Shown here piece after piece: positions 11,610 to 22,004 of a stretch of 64,000 nucleotides of DNA (position 1 is the first letter of the stretch; each line of letters begins with the position of its first letter). Under the pieces are notes generated by a model, which did not search any database, had not been told where the DNA came from, and was given only the letters and a program-made list of their open reading frames with translations. The position numbers and the translations under genes were made by a program. The DNA lies in assembly GCA_030426955.1 (NCBI GenBank), contig JAUHXS010000010.1, positions 54,036-118,035 on the forward strand, in the 5' to 3' direction. Origin of the DNA: Bacteroidia bacterium (GTDB taxonomy: Bacteria > Bacteroidota > Bacteroidia > Chitinophagales > JAUHXS01).

Positions 11610-12495
11610 GTTTGCAGCTATTGACATTGGGTCTAATGCAATTAGGCTATTATTCTCTAATGTTGTAGAAAATGGAAGTGGTCGTCCATCATTTAGAAAG
11701 ATTGATCTTATAAGAGTACCTATAAGACTTGGCGATGATGCATTTTCTGATCAAAAGATTAGTAAAAATAAAGAGAAGGCGCTGATTACTGCAATGAATG
11801 CCTTTAAATCGCTTATGGAAGTTCACGACGTAATCGGATATAAGGCCTGTGCAACCTCCGCCATGAGAGAGGCAAAAAATGGTAAAGACATCATTAAGAA
11901 GATCAAAAAAGCTACAGACATAGACATTAAAATTATTGATGGTAAAGAAGAAGCTCAAATCATTTTTGCCACACACATAGCAGAGCAAATACATAAACAC
12001 TCCACCTATTTATACATCGATGTAGGTGGTGGAAGTACTGAGCTATCATTATTTGCCAGAAGAAAATGTGTGGCTTCAAAATCTTTTGACATAGGTACAC
12101 TAAGACTTTTAAAAGACACCGTTCAGGAGAAAGAATGGAAAGCACTGAAAAACTGGGTTTCTCAAAAAACCAAGCCATATCGCTCATCCCTAGCAGCTAT
12201 TGGTTCTGGCGGAAATATCAATAAGCTCTACAAAATGGCCATGAAAAAAAAGTGGGAGCCATTAGGAAAAAAGAAGCTTGAGAACCTCTATGAGCAATTA
12301 AATACCTACACATACGAAGAAAGGGTCACTCAATTGCATCTAAATGAAGATAGAGCCGATGTGATTATACCCGCTGCTGAAATATTCCTAGAGATCATGA
12401 ACTATAGTGAAATCAAAAAGATATATGTTCCCAAAATTGGAGTGGCAGATGGGTTAATACACGAGCTCTATAGAGAGCATAAAAACAAAAAATGA
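11596..12495 (+). CDS. Ppx/GppA family phosphatase (exopolyphosphatase)
   Basis: AAIDIGSNAIRLL, YIDVGGGSTELSLF; overlaps ppk1 by 14 nt. Confidence 0.93.
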   Translation: MKILKFAAIDIGSNAIRLLFSNVVENGSGRPSFRKIDLIRVPIRLGDDAFSDQKISKNKEKALITAMNAFKSLMEVHDVIGYKACATSAMREAKNGKDIIKKIKKATDIDIKIIDGKEEAQIIFATHIAEQIHKHSTYLYIDVGGGSTELSLFARRKCVASKSFDIGTLRLLKDTVQEKEWKALKNWVSQKTKPYRSSLAAIGSGGNINKLYKMAMKKKWEPLGKKKLENLYEQLNTYTYEERVTQLHLNEDRADVIIPAAEIFLEIMNYSEIKKIYVPKIGVADGLIHELYREHKNKK

Positions 12496-12496
12496 A

Positions 12497-13996
12497 TTAC
12501 GATATCTTATGAATTGTATAACCTAACCAATCTTCAAAATCAACCCACTCTGTAATATCATCACGGTTATTAGGATTAGCAAGAATATTACTCATATCCA
12601 GTTTTAGCTCAATAAATGCTTCTAACAATTGCTTTTTCGTCTTAGCTTTTAAAGCCTTCAATCTCAGAAAATCCAGAATCAATCTCTCAAACCTGAAGAG
12701 CTTATTCTTTTTTCTTAAAAGATTGTATGTTGTTCTCACTCGATAACCGATTAAGTCTAGATTACCTAATTCATAGTGAATAATCAAGCTCACTATGTGA
12801 GCAAGGTTTTTATAGTTTGGAGATATGCTGTACTCTGATGCAATAATCTTTTCTGAATAATTAAGTGACGTTTCAAACTTTCGACCATTAAAGTAAACAG
12901 CCATGGACATATATTTAAAAATAAACGTATTGAATGCAGATAGTTTATAATCAGAAGTCTCTATATTAACTTTCATTTCTTCTAAATATTGCAACGCCCT
13001 AGTGTGGGACTTATTTATCACCGCATCGGCCACTTGAACCTGAAAAGTCTTAAAGAGGATGTATGGCAAATAGAACTTTGCTGTTTTTTTATACAATTGC
13101 TTAGGTAATTCCTTAGCTTTAACTAGATATTCTTTAAAACTTTCTTGATCTTTTAACTCAGCGCTTAAGCCCAATATCCTAAAAATAATAACTTCATAAG
13201 CCTGAGTAAATGCATTGATATAGGCAATATCATCTTGCAAAAGACTATACGCTTTCTTATTATATTCTAAGGCTTTACGCATATCACCCTCTATTGTCCA
13301 ATAATAGTTTGCAATACCTACGAGATACATCATTTGAAGATACCTATCATCCGAAAAGTCACCAACTGAAGCTATATCTGTCTCAATAGATTTTAGCAAA
13401 AGAGGTATATCCATATCGTTATACTTATAATAAAAGACCTTATTCAAAGCTGATCGCTGCTTATTCAAGGCGTATAGCTTATCTAGATTTAAATTAATTT
13501 CACGGTGAATATCATCTATCTCATCAACCTCAATCTTCAGTTGAATTCTAGCATTTTTGTTTATCGATTCATCCCACTCAAGAATCTTGCTAAGCAAATG
13601 ATACTGACCATACCTTACGGCCAAAGATTTAGCTTTATTAATTTGTTTGGAGCAATGGCTAAGCAGCCTTTTTTTTTCTAGAATTTCTATATTTCTAAGC
13701 AAATCAAGTATCTGTGATTCTATTGTAAAATCTGTATAAAAATTTCTGAGTGACTTTAATATCAAATCATATAAATATTTTTTTATTACATGAAAGTTAT
13801 TAATAAAGCGCTCATTTCTGAATACTTCTTTTACTTTGGACTCATCATAAGTATTTAGTTTATCTAGCGTATCAAATATTTTGATATACACATTCTTCTT
13901 TCCCTTCACATGCAAACTAGAGTAAACTTTAAAATATCTTTTTTCATTCCGATCTAGAGAATGAATCAAGTCAAATAAATAAGATGATGGTCTCAC
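12497..13996 (-). CDS. hypothetical alpha-helical (TPR-like) protein
   Basis: Intact 499-aa ORF convergent with ppx; helical repeat character; no recognised domain. Confidence 0.65.
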   Translation of the reverse strand: MRPSSYLFDLIHSLDRNEKRYFKVYSSLHVKGKKNVYIKIFDTLDKLNTYDESKVKEVFRNERFINNFHVIKKYLYDLILKSLRNFYTDFTIESQILDLLRNIEILEKKRLLSHCSKQINKAKSLAVRYGQYHLLSKILEWDESINKNARIQLKIEVDEIDDIHREINLNLDKLYALNKQRSALNKVFYYKYNDMDIPLLLKSIETDIASVGDFSDDRYLQMMYLVGIANYYWTIEGDMRKALEYNKKAYSLLQDDIAYINAFTQAYEVIIFRILGLSAELKDQESFKEYLVKAKELPKQLYKKTAKFYLPYILFKTFQVQVADAVINKSHTRALQYLEEMKVNIETSDYKLSAFNTFIFKYMSMAVYFNGRKFETSLNYSEKIIASEYSISPNYKNLAHIVSLIIHYELGNLDLIGYRVRTTYNLLRKKNKLFRFERLILDFLRLKALKAKTKKQLLEAFIELKLDMSNILANPNNRDDITEWVDFEDWLGYTIHKIS

Positions 13997-14126
13997 TAAA
14001 CTACTTCTGAATACTTCGAATTATAAAATCTAAGTTAGTAAAAAAAGAAATCTCCAATTATCATTAACCTAATGAAAGGCACAACATATTCATTATTTAA
14101 CATTAAACATTACATACAGACAATCT

Positions 14127-17100
14127 ATGAGTTGTATTATCGCAATTATGAAGCCCACTTATTTTAGACTTAGTTTTACGCTGATGCTTTGCATCTTCAT
14201 ATTTCAGATAAATGCAGAAAACACAATTTATTTCACTGCCAACAAAGGACAGGTTGTAGACTTCAACAATAAACAACATCCTGAAATTCTATATACCTCG
14301 TCGGTTAAAGGAGCAGATATTTACTTTAGACAAAATGGCTTCAGCTACGCGATAGTTGAACCCAACCTTTCAGATGATCCTCATTCAGAAAACATAACTT
14401 CTTCGAAAAAGGGCATCCACAGAATAGATATGCGCTTTGTAAACATGAGTGATGAAGCATCTTTAATTGCGTCAGACCAACAAACCTGGTATTATAATTA
14501 TTATTTAGGTTATTTGCCCGACAATATTGTCCATGTCCCAAGTTATGCTAATCTAATGTTGCAAAATGCATATAACAATATTGACGTAAACTATTACTCC
14601 ACCAATGGAGGTGAGCTTGAATACGACATCATCGTACACAAAGGAGCAAATACTTCTGAAATACAACTTGAGTGGACTGGAGCAGAAGATGCTTTTATTG
14701 GTTCAGATGGAGAATTAATTCTTACTACAGCATTCAATGAACTAAAGGAGTATATGCCTAAGGTTTATCAGAATATTGATGGGAAGAAAATTGACGTTGA
14801 GGCAAACTACAGATTACAGGAGGGAGCGAGTGCTGAGTCATTTTTTGTCAGTTTTCAAATAGGGGAATATAATCTGGAATATGATCTAATTATTGATCCT
14901 TGGTGTACTTATATGGGAGGAACAGGAGAGGATTTTGGTAAAGCCATCGTAGTCGACCATGAGGATAACGTTTTGATAACTGGAAAGACAAATTCAACAG
15001 CCTTTCCTGAAAAACTAGGACATCAGACATCAAATGCTGGAAGTTTAGATGCATTCATAAGCAAATTTGATAATAAAGGAAATTTACTTTGGTCAACTTA
15101 TTTTGGGGGAAGCTATATAGATGAGGCAGAAGGATTGGAAGTAACCAGTTTTAATGATCTTATAATAGTTGGGAGCACACAAAAGCACTCCTTAAACCCT
15201 GCCGACTTCCCAACCCTAAACGCTTATCAGGATACTTTTGGCGGAGGGTCTAATGATATTTTTTTATGTCGATTTTCTACAAATGGGGTTCTACAATGGT
15301 CAACTTACTTTGGGGGGTCTGGCTCAGATGTACAAAGCGGTATGCACATTGCGTTAAACAGTAATGAGGATGTCGTACTATCAGGAGAAACTGCTTCCTC
15401 TAATTTTGACACTTTAAACGCATATCAAAGTTTATATAATGGTGGCAGAGATGTCTTTTTAAGTAGCTTCACCTCTAATGGAAACCTTACATGGTCTACG
15501 TACTTAGGAGGTAGTAGCTTTGAACACCCCTATTCATTAGTTATAGATAAAAATGATAATATTATTATTGCCGGAAACACGTTTTCACCAGATTTTGACA
15601 CCCTAAACTCTTACATTGATACTATTTCTGGAGGAAGTGATGTGTTTATAAGCAAATTTTTGTCTTCTGGCAGCCTATTGTGGTCAACCTATCTCGGAGG
15701 TAGCGGCTCTGATGAGTTCCCAGACCTAGCTATTGACGATAGCAATAATGTACTTATTGCTGGGTCAACATGGGCATCAGATTTTCCAACATTCAACGCA
15801 TTCCAAAGCACTTTTGGAGGAGTAAAGGATATCTTCTTTGGAAAATTTGATTCCCTAGGAAACCCTAAGTGGTTAAGCTATTTAGGCGGAAATACAACAG
15901 ATGGGGGCTCGGTTAATGATGCTCAGATATCAGTAGATGACAATAATAATATTATTATCTCTGGGCTATCCGCATCTGCTGACTTCCCTACCTTAAATGC
16001 ATTTCAACCCACGCTCTCACCTGCCCCTGGAGCTGATCCATTCATTGCTAAGTTCACTTCAAATCAAACGTTATTATGGTCTACATTTATAGGTGGGTCT
16101 GGGATAGAGGAACTAAACCCTACTATTTTAGGAAGCGATAATGCCATTCACTTAATGGGAGATACCTATAGCGAAAGCTTCCCGACATTAGAATGCTCTT
16201 TCGAAGACTCTTTAAGAGGAGGCGAAGATTTTTTTGTTGTTAAGGTTTCTACTGATGGAGATTTACTTTGCTCCTCATACATAGGTGGCAATGGACATGA
16301 CGAAGCAGGAGAAAACTATAATCACTATAGCATGGCTTTAAACACTCAGGGTCTTATTCACATAATGGGAATTGCAGCATACCATACTGGTCCTTCTAAT
16401 GGTGTTCCTATTACTCCAGGCGCATATCAAACTATTGACAAGGGCGACAAAGATTTAATAATAGCACAACTATGCCCTAACACTTGTGGTCCAAGTATAA
16501 TTACGCCTAATTTTTCCGCAAGTGATACTGTTTTCAATTGTAGTTCGGGGACTAATAGTGCTGCCTTTACTGATATGACTAATCTTTGTGATACATCTGG
16601 TGTTACTTGGGAATGGTTATTCCCAGGAGCTACACCATCTGTTTCAACTATTCAAAATCCCACTGGAATTAATTACAACTCGGGGACACACGACGTTACG
16701 CTAATAGTAAATACACCTTGTGGCTCTGATACTATGGTCAAGTTTGATTACATATCTGTCACAAGCGATCACCCTAATCTTACATTAATAGAGGATACTA
16801 GCTTATGTATTGGAAGTAGCATAAAACTATGGGCAACCGATGGAAATTCAGGTTCAGATTATACTTGGTCTCCTGTTAATAGTCTGGACAACCCTAATAT
16901 AGATAGCCCTACTGCTTCTCCCACAACTGACGTCACTTATGAGGTGATTGCCAATAATCCTTGTGGATCAGATACGGAGTATGTCAACGTAAATATATTA
17001 CCAGCTCCAATGATTTCTGTTCAACCCGCCGATACTACGATCACTTTAGGAAATGCTGTTAACTTAATTGCATTGCCAGATAGTTTGAATTATTTATGGA

Positions 17101-17558
17101 CTCCAGGGAATACACTCAACGACTCTTCTATATATAACCCTTTGGCTTTACCAAATGAAACGACTACTTACAAAGTAATTGCAACTAGTTCAAATGGCTG
17201 TAGTACTGAGGGACAAGCCATAGTAAGGCTGGTTGAAGAGTACGAAGAATTTATTTTTTGGATTCCTAACGCTTTTAGTCCAGATGGAGATGGCTTAAAT
17301 GATTTATTTATCGGACAGGTAATGTCTGGGATATATTCATTTAAGACTTTGGAACTAAGAATCTATGATGAAATAGGCAATAAGATTTTCGTCCAGCAGA
17401 TTAACTCAGGAACGGATAAGGTCTCATGGGACGGAACATATAAAGGCTCCTCAGTGGAGCTTGGAACTTACGTATGGTATGTTAATGTCGTCTTTAAAGA
17501 TGGAGACCCGATCAATGAAGATTTACAACTCTCTGGAAATGTGACACTATTAAATTAG
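14127..17558 (+). CDS. large secreted SBBP-repeat / PKD-like protein with T9SS type B (CHU_C-like) C-terminal domain
   Basis: About seven repeats of the form LLWSTYLGGSGSDE...DFPTLNAFQSTFGG.DIF..KF; C-terminus IPNAFSPDGDGLNDLF...LRIYDEIGNKIF..WDGTYKGS. Confidence 0.9.
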   Translation: MSCIIAIMKPTYFRLSFTLMLCIFIFQINAENTIYFTANKGQVVDFNNKQHPEILYTSSVKGADIYFRQNGFSYAIVEPNLSDDPHSENITSSKKGIHRIDMRFVNMSDEASLIASDQQTWYYNYYLGYLPDNIVHVPSYANLMLQNAYNNIDVNYYSTNGGELEYDIIVHKGANTSEIQLEWTGAEDAFIGSDGELILTTAFNELKEYMPKVYQNIDGKKIDVEANYRLQEGASAESFFVSFQIGEYNLEYDLIIDPWCTYMGGTGEDFGKAIVVDHEDNVLITGKTNSTAFPEKLGHQTSNAGSLDAFISKFDNKGNLLWSTYFGGSYIDEAEGLEVTSFNDLIIVGSTQKHSLNPADFPTLNAYQDTFGGGSNDIFLCRFSTNGVLQWSTYFGGSGSDVQSGMHIALNSNEDVVLSGETASSNFDTLNAYQSLYNGGRDVFLSSFTSNGNLTWSTYLGGSSFEHPYSLVIDKNDNIIIAGNTFSPDFDTLNSYIDTISGGSDVFISKFLSSGSLLWSTYLGGSGSDEFPDLAIDDSNNVLIAGSTWASDFPTFNAFQSTFGGVKDIFFGKFDSLGNPKWLSYLGGNTTDGGSVNDAQISVDDNNNIIISGLSASADFPTLNAFQPTLSPAPGADPFIAKFTSNQTLLWSTFIGGSGIEELNPTILGSDNAIHLMGDTYSESFPTLECSFEDSLRGGEDFFVVKVSTDGDLLCSSYIGGNGHDEAGENYNHYSMALNTQGLIHIMGIAAYHTGPSNGVPITPGAYQTIDKGDKDLIIAQLCPNTCGPSIITPNFSASDTVFNCSSGTNSAAFTDMTNLCDTSGVTWEWLFPGATPSVSTIQNPTGINYNSGTHDVTLIVNTPCGSDTMVKFDYISVTSDHPNLTLIEDTSLCIGSSIKLWATDGNSGSDYTWSPVNSLDNPNIDSPTASPTTDVTYEVIANNPCGSDTEYVNVNILPAPMISVQPADTTITLGNAVNLIALPDSLNYLWTPGNTLNDSSIYNPLALPNETTTYKVIATSSNGCSTEGQAIVRLVEEYEEFIFWIPNAFSPDGDGLNDLFIGQVMSGIYSFKTLELRIYDEIGNKIFVQQINSGTDKVSWDGTYKGSSVELGTYVWYVNVVFKDGDPINEDLQLSGNVTLLN

Positions 17559-17806
17559 TTCTTACTAAGCACTGTTCAATACCCTTTCCAGTTGATTTTT
17601 TCTTATTGCGTTGATGGCTAGACATCAGTTAGTCAAATACGAGTTAGATTTGTTAAGATTTACTGATAATAAGGAGGAGTCCGACCTAAACTACTTAACA
17701 AAAGCATAACGATAATTAAATTTTACAGCAACAAATCATTAATAAGTAGGTAATAACTCAAGCATATTTTTGCATCAAATTTAAACACAAATAAAATTTA
17801 TGCAAT

Positions 17807-19918
17807 ATGAGATATGTATCTATACTTTTTAACATTTTAGTTTACTCTTTTCTGGCAGTTGCTCAGGAAAATGTACAACTCAAACACTTAAGCACATACC
17901 ATACTGGTATATTTGATGAAGCAGCAGCAGAAATTGTTGTGTATGATTCTACCAATCAAAGACTATATTTTGTGAATGCCAATGACGCTACAGTAGAAGC
18001 AGTTGATATATCTATACCTACTGCTCCTGTAAAGGTTTTTGACATTGATGTAACAGGATATGGCGCAGAAGCAAACAGCATTGCTATATGGGATACTATT
18101 ATAGCAGTTGCTGTAGAAAACGATAGCACCCAACTTCCTGGGAAAGTAGTTTTCTACACTTTAGACGGAACGCCTATAAATGATGTGGATGTGGGGCCAC
18201 TTCCAGATATGTTAACTTTTACTCCTGATGGTAATAAGCTTTTAGTAGCTAATGAAGGTGAACCGAGTAACTTACTTGGCCATGATCCTGAGGGAAGTGT
18301 AAGTGTTATAGATGTTTCAGGCGGAAATTTCAGTGCATTAACAAATGCTAATGTAAAAAACATGGGGTTTACACAGTTTAACGGAATGCCTTTAGAAAAT
18401 GGAATACGAATTGTTATCCCTGGAGCTACATTTGCCGAAGATGCCGAACCAGAATATATTGCAGTCGACTCAAACTCAAAAAAAGCGTGGGTGGCATTAC
18501 AAGAAAACAATGCTTTCGCTATTATCGACTTAACGATCGATTCTATCATTGAAATTGTTGGCCTTGGCAACAAAGATCATAGTATAGAGGGAAATGGATT
18601 TGATGCTAGTAACGAAAGCAGTAGTATTCAAATTAAAACTTGGCCTGTTCTTGGTATGTATCAACCAGATGCCATTGCGAGCTACTCAGTTGGTGGTCAA
18701 ACTTACATTGTATCTGCCAATGAAGGTGATGCAAAAGATTATGATGGGTTTAGCGAAGAAGATAGAGTAAAAGATCTTGATCTAGACACCGTTATTTTTT
18801 CAGAATCATTGATTGACTCTCTTCAAAGAGATTCTGTTTTGGGACGATTAAATTCAACTATCGCAAGTGGAGATACCAGCGGAGACGGATTGCATGATAT
18901 TATTTACTCGTATGGCGCAAGATCTTTTTCTATTTGGGATTCTGCAGGAAACTTGATATTTGATAGCGGAGATGATTTTGAGCAAATATTAGCTCAAGAA
19001 ATTCCTGAATACTTTAACTCTACAAATGACGACAACGATTCTTGGAAAAACAGAAGTGATGACAAGGGTCCTGAGCCTGAAGGCATTGCAATAGGAAGCA
19101 TAAATGGTCAAGCCTATGCTTTTATTGGTTTAGAAAGAGTAGGTGGTATTATGGTATATGATATCACTGACCCTAATGTTCCGATTTTCAACCAATATAT
19201 CACAAGCCGAAACTTTGATGTAGAAGTAGACTCTATGAGAGGGGACACGCTCGCCGTACAAGAGCTAGGCCCAGAAGGACTTGTTTTTATTCCTGCAAGT
19301 GGTAGCCCTAATGGTAAGAACCTTTTGGCTGTTGGACATGAAGTGAGCGGTAGCGTTTCTATTTATGAAATTAATGTCAATAGTATTCCTACTGATCTGA
19401 TGCTTAGCAATTCTTCTGTAAAAGAACTATTACCTACTGGAGCAACTATTGGATCATTAACATCAGTTGATGACGATGCTATGGATACACATACTTATTC
19501 ATTAGTAGCTGGAATAGGTGATGATGATAATAGTTCTTTTGCCATTAGCTCAGACGAGTTAAATACGGCTGAAGTATTTGATTTTGAAACAAAAACCAGT
19601 TATAACATAAGAATCAAAACGGACGATGGAAATGGGGGCTATTTTGAAAAATCATTTACAATAACTGTTTTAGATAGTAACGAAAATTCAACTGGCATTC
19701 AGTTTAGTGAGTCCACACCATTAGCACTTACGCCTAACCCTAGTAGTATTGGCTTTATCAAGATGAATAAAACAATCTCGGGAAAAGTATATAATATACT
19801 TGGAAGAGAGGTTGTTACTTTGAGAAATACTAATAGAATAAATACAAAAAATTGGTTACCAGGAATTTACTGGCTAGAATCTAATAAAAGGGAAAGTGTA
19901 AAGTTTATTATAGAGTAA
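17807..19918 (+). CDS. choice-of-anchor I domain secreted protein with T9SS sorting tail
   Basis: LKHLSTYHTGIFDEAAAEIVVYDSTNQRLYFVNANDATVEAVDIS; cadherin-like region; C-terminal LTPNPSS..YNILGREV. Confidence 0.85.
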   Translation: MRYVSILFNILVYSFLAVAQENVQLKHLSTYHTGIFDEAAAEIVVYDSTNQRLYFVNANDATVEAVDISIPTAPVKVFDIDVTGYGAEANSIAIWDTIIAVAVENDSTQLPGKVVFYTLDGTPINDVDVGPLPDMLTFTPDGNKLLVANEGEPSNLLGHDPEGSVSVIDVSGGNFSALTNANVKNMGFTQFNGMPLENGIRIVIPGATFAEDAEPEYIAVDSNSKKAWVALQENNAFAIIDLTIDSIIEIVGLGNKDHSIEGNGFDASNESSSIQIKTWPVLGMYQPDAIASYSVGGQTYIVSANEGDAKDYDGFSEEDRVKDLDLDTVIFSESLIDSLQRDSVLGRLNSTIASGDTSGDGLHDIIYSYGARSFSIWDSAGNLIFDSGDDFEQILAQEIPEYFNSTNDDNDSWKNRSDDKGPEPEGIAIGSINGQAYAFIGLERVGGIMVYDITDPNVPIFNQYITSRNFDVEVDSMRGDTLAVQELGPEGLVFIPASGSPNGKNLLAVGHEVSGSVSIYEINVNSIPTDLMLSNSSVKELLPTGATIGSLTSVDDDAMDTHTYSLVAGIGDDDNSSFAISSDELNTAEVFDFETKTSYNIRIKTDDGNGGYFEKSFTITVLDSNENSTGIQFSESTPLALTPNPSSIGFIKMNKTISGKVYNILGREVVTLRNTNRINTKNWLPGIYWLESNKRESVKFIIE

Positions 19919-19937
19919 GCGAAGCTTAATTACTTAC

Positions 19938-19983
19938 TCAAGAGAGGTATAGGGTGACATTCCTTATACCTCTTTTTTTATTG
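19938..19983 (+). terminator. rho-independent terminator
   Basis: AGAGAGGTATAGGG tgacatt CCTTATACCTCTTTTTTTATT directly after the CDS. Confidence 0.8.
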
Positions 19984-20087
19984 TTTTGCGCATAAACAAA
20001 AGGGTATAAAACAATGACTTTGAATACCATCTTGGACTCTAAGCCTTCATTGCATTATGACGCATAACTTATCGCCCAACAGAAACA

Positions 20088-20127
20088 AAAAGAGGCTTTG
20101 AACATTTGTCCAAAACCTCTTTTTTTG
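20088..20127. terminator. terminator-type hairpin, T-tract on both strands; possibly the displaced terminator of the tRNA used as attachment site
   Basis: AAAAAGAGGCTTTGAACATTTGTCCAAAACCTCTTTTTTT. Confidence 0.55.
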
Positions 20128-20294
20128 GCTCCCCTTAGAGTTATTTTCTCGAACCAATTAGTTGAAGATTTCAAGAAAATCTATGAACTAAAGCCTATTC
20201 TAAAGGTTGTACCCTATCACCCTCCAAAACAATCAGGGTCTCTGAAACGTAGAATTGGTAGTATTTAATATCCCTAGAAGCAATAGAACCAGGT

Positions 20295-20663
20295 ATGAGA
20301 AGAGTAACAAATGCAGGATTAGAGAAAAGAGTCGGAGAAATCATATCAATGATAATCAATGGTGCAGATAGAGGGGATATAGTGCGATATAGTTCTAAAA
20401 ACTGGGGTATTGGAGAAAGACAAATCGATAAATATATAGTAAAAGCCAAGCTCAGAATTCAAAGAGAAATCACTAAGAACATAGAGTTTGACTATGCAAA
20501 AGCAATAATCCGATATGAAACATTGTATAAAAAAGCCATTGAAGTCGAAGATTATAGATTGGCATTATCTATAAATAAAGAACTATCATCAATTCAAGGG
20601 TTGCAGAAGCTAGAAATCAAGCATTCGGGCAATATTGAATTTATATCGAATATTCCCGATTAA
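20295..20663 (+). CDS. putative phage terminase small subunit-like protein
   Basis: HTH-like N-terminus and coil; stop/ATG adjacent to the terminase large subunit gene. Confidence 0.6.
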   Translation: MRRVTNAGLEKRVGEIISMIINGADRGDIVRYSSKNWGIGERQIDKYIVKAKLRIQREITKNIEFDYAKAIIRYETLYKKAIEVEDYRLALSINKELSSIQGLQKLEIKHSGNIEFISNIPD

Positions 20664-21970
20664 TGAAAATTGATTTCTCCAAATACTATCGACCAAAACC
20701 AAAACAAGTCAAAGCCCATTCAAACAGAGCCAAGTACCTTCTGTTTGGAGGGGCAATGGGTGGTGGTAAAAGTTGGTTTTTATGTGGTGAAGCTATTAAG
20801 AATGCCATGATGTTTGAAGGGAATCGGTTAGTCATAGTTAGGAAAGAGCTATCCGTGTTAAGAAGAACAATCCTTATTACTTTTTTTTCTATTTGTCCTC
20901 CTGAAATTATTAAGAGTTATAACCAAAGTTCGTTGGTTATTACTTTCATTAATGGATCGGTTCTTACCTTTTTAGAAGCTAATACTAGTAAAGACCCATT
21001 GTTAAATAAACTAAAAGGGTTAGAGATTGGATGGTTTGGAATAGATGAAGCCAATGAGGTTTCTATTGAGGCTTATCAAATTTTAAAGACCCGATTACGA
21101 TGGACTTTGCCAAATGGGGAACAACCGAGATATGAGGGTAGATTGACGAGCAATCCTGAACAAAGTTGGTTGATTCCGACATTTATTCAATCATCAGACC
21201 CCAATCAGGTTTATATACAATCATTAACAACTGATAATTATGATGAGAATAGCGAATACTATCAGAGTTTAAAGGAGGCATTTGGAGATAATCCTCAGAT
21301 GATGAGGAAGTATCTATTGGGAGATTGGTTTATGATAGATACCATCAATCAGCTGATTCCATCAATGGCTATTGCAAAATGTGAGTCAACCATAACTGAT
21401 GGTGAGGGAATTTCATTAGGAATAGACCCTAGTAGATATGGAGATGACAGAACAGCTTTTATAGTAATAAATGGAGGTAATATTGAGCTAGCAGAAACTT
21501 ATCAAGAAACATCTATTAACCAGATAGTAACTAGAGCTATTGAATTAATTGATTCTTATGATATTCCCAATGACTGTGTTGGAATTGATGGCGTTGGGTT
21601 AGGAACTGGTGTTATTGATAATTTAAAAAGTTTGGGTTATGAGATACAGGAACTGATTGGTGGGGCAAAGCCTATTGACGTCCAAAATGAGGATGCTTTT
21701 CAGCCTTATAATTTACGCTCTCAAATGTATTATCAATTACGCAACGATATAATAGAAGGCTATATTGGTAACCTTAACGATCAAACTTTGAAACTAGAGT
21801 TAGGAGCTATCCAATATGAAATCAATTCGGAAAAGACAGTTAAGGTAATAGGAAAGGAAGCGATTAAAAAAGTGCTAGGTAAGAGTCCCGACTTGGCTGA
21901 TGCGATGTGTTATGCTAATTGGGTGAGGGTTGTTAGGGTACAATATGCTTATGAGTTACCTTTTATTTAG
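20663..21970 (+). CDS. phage terminase large subunit
   Basis: Walker A LFGGAMGGGKSWFL, Walker B WFGIDEANE, C-terminal nuclease signatures GIDPSRYGDDRTAFIV, CVGIDGVGLGTGVID and SPDLADAMCYANW. Confidence 0.92.
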   Translation: MKIDFSKYYRPKPKQVKAHSNRAKYLLFGGAMGGGKSWFLCGEAIKNAMMFEGNRLVIVRKELSVLRRTILITFFSICPPEIIKSYNQSSLVITFINGSVLTFLEANTSKDPLLNKLKGLEIGWFGIDEANEVSIEAYQILKTRLRWTLPNGEQPRYEGRLTSNPEQSWLIPTFIQSSDPNQVYIQSLTTDNYDENSEYYQSLKEAFGDNPQMMRKYLLGDWFMIDTINQLIPSMAIAKCESTITDGEGISLGIDPSRYGDDRTAFIVINGGNIELAETYQETSINQIVTRAIELIDSYDIPNDCVGIDGVGLGTGVIDNLKSLGYEIQELIGGAKPIDVQNEDAFQPYNLRSQMYYQLRNDIIEGYIGNLNDQTLKLELGAIQYEINSEKTVKVIGKEAIKKVLGKSPDLADAMCYANWVRVVRVQYAYELPFI

Positions 21971-22004
21971 ATATTTTGAAATAGCCACTAATATTAAACT
22001 TGTC

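Noticed and set aside
17614-17709. 31-aa ORF MARHQLVKYELDLLRFTDNKEESDLNYLTKA in an intergenic region
   Set aside because: Too short and without support; may be a pseudogene fragment, but nothing to confirm it.
20195-20449. Minus-strand 84-aa ORF over the terminase small subunit start
   Set aside because: Antisense to a better supported gene; no start signals or family resemblance.
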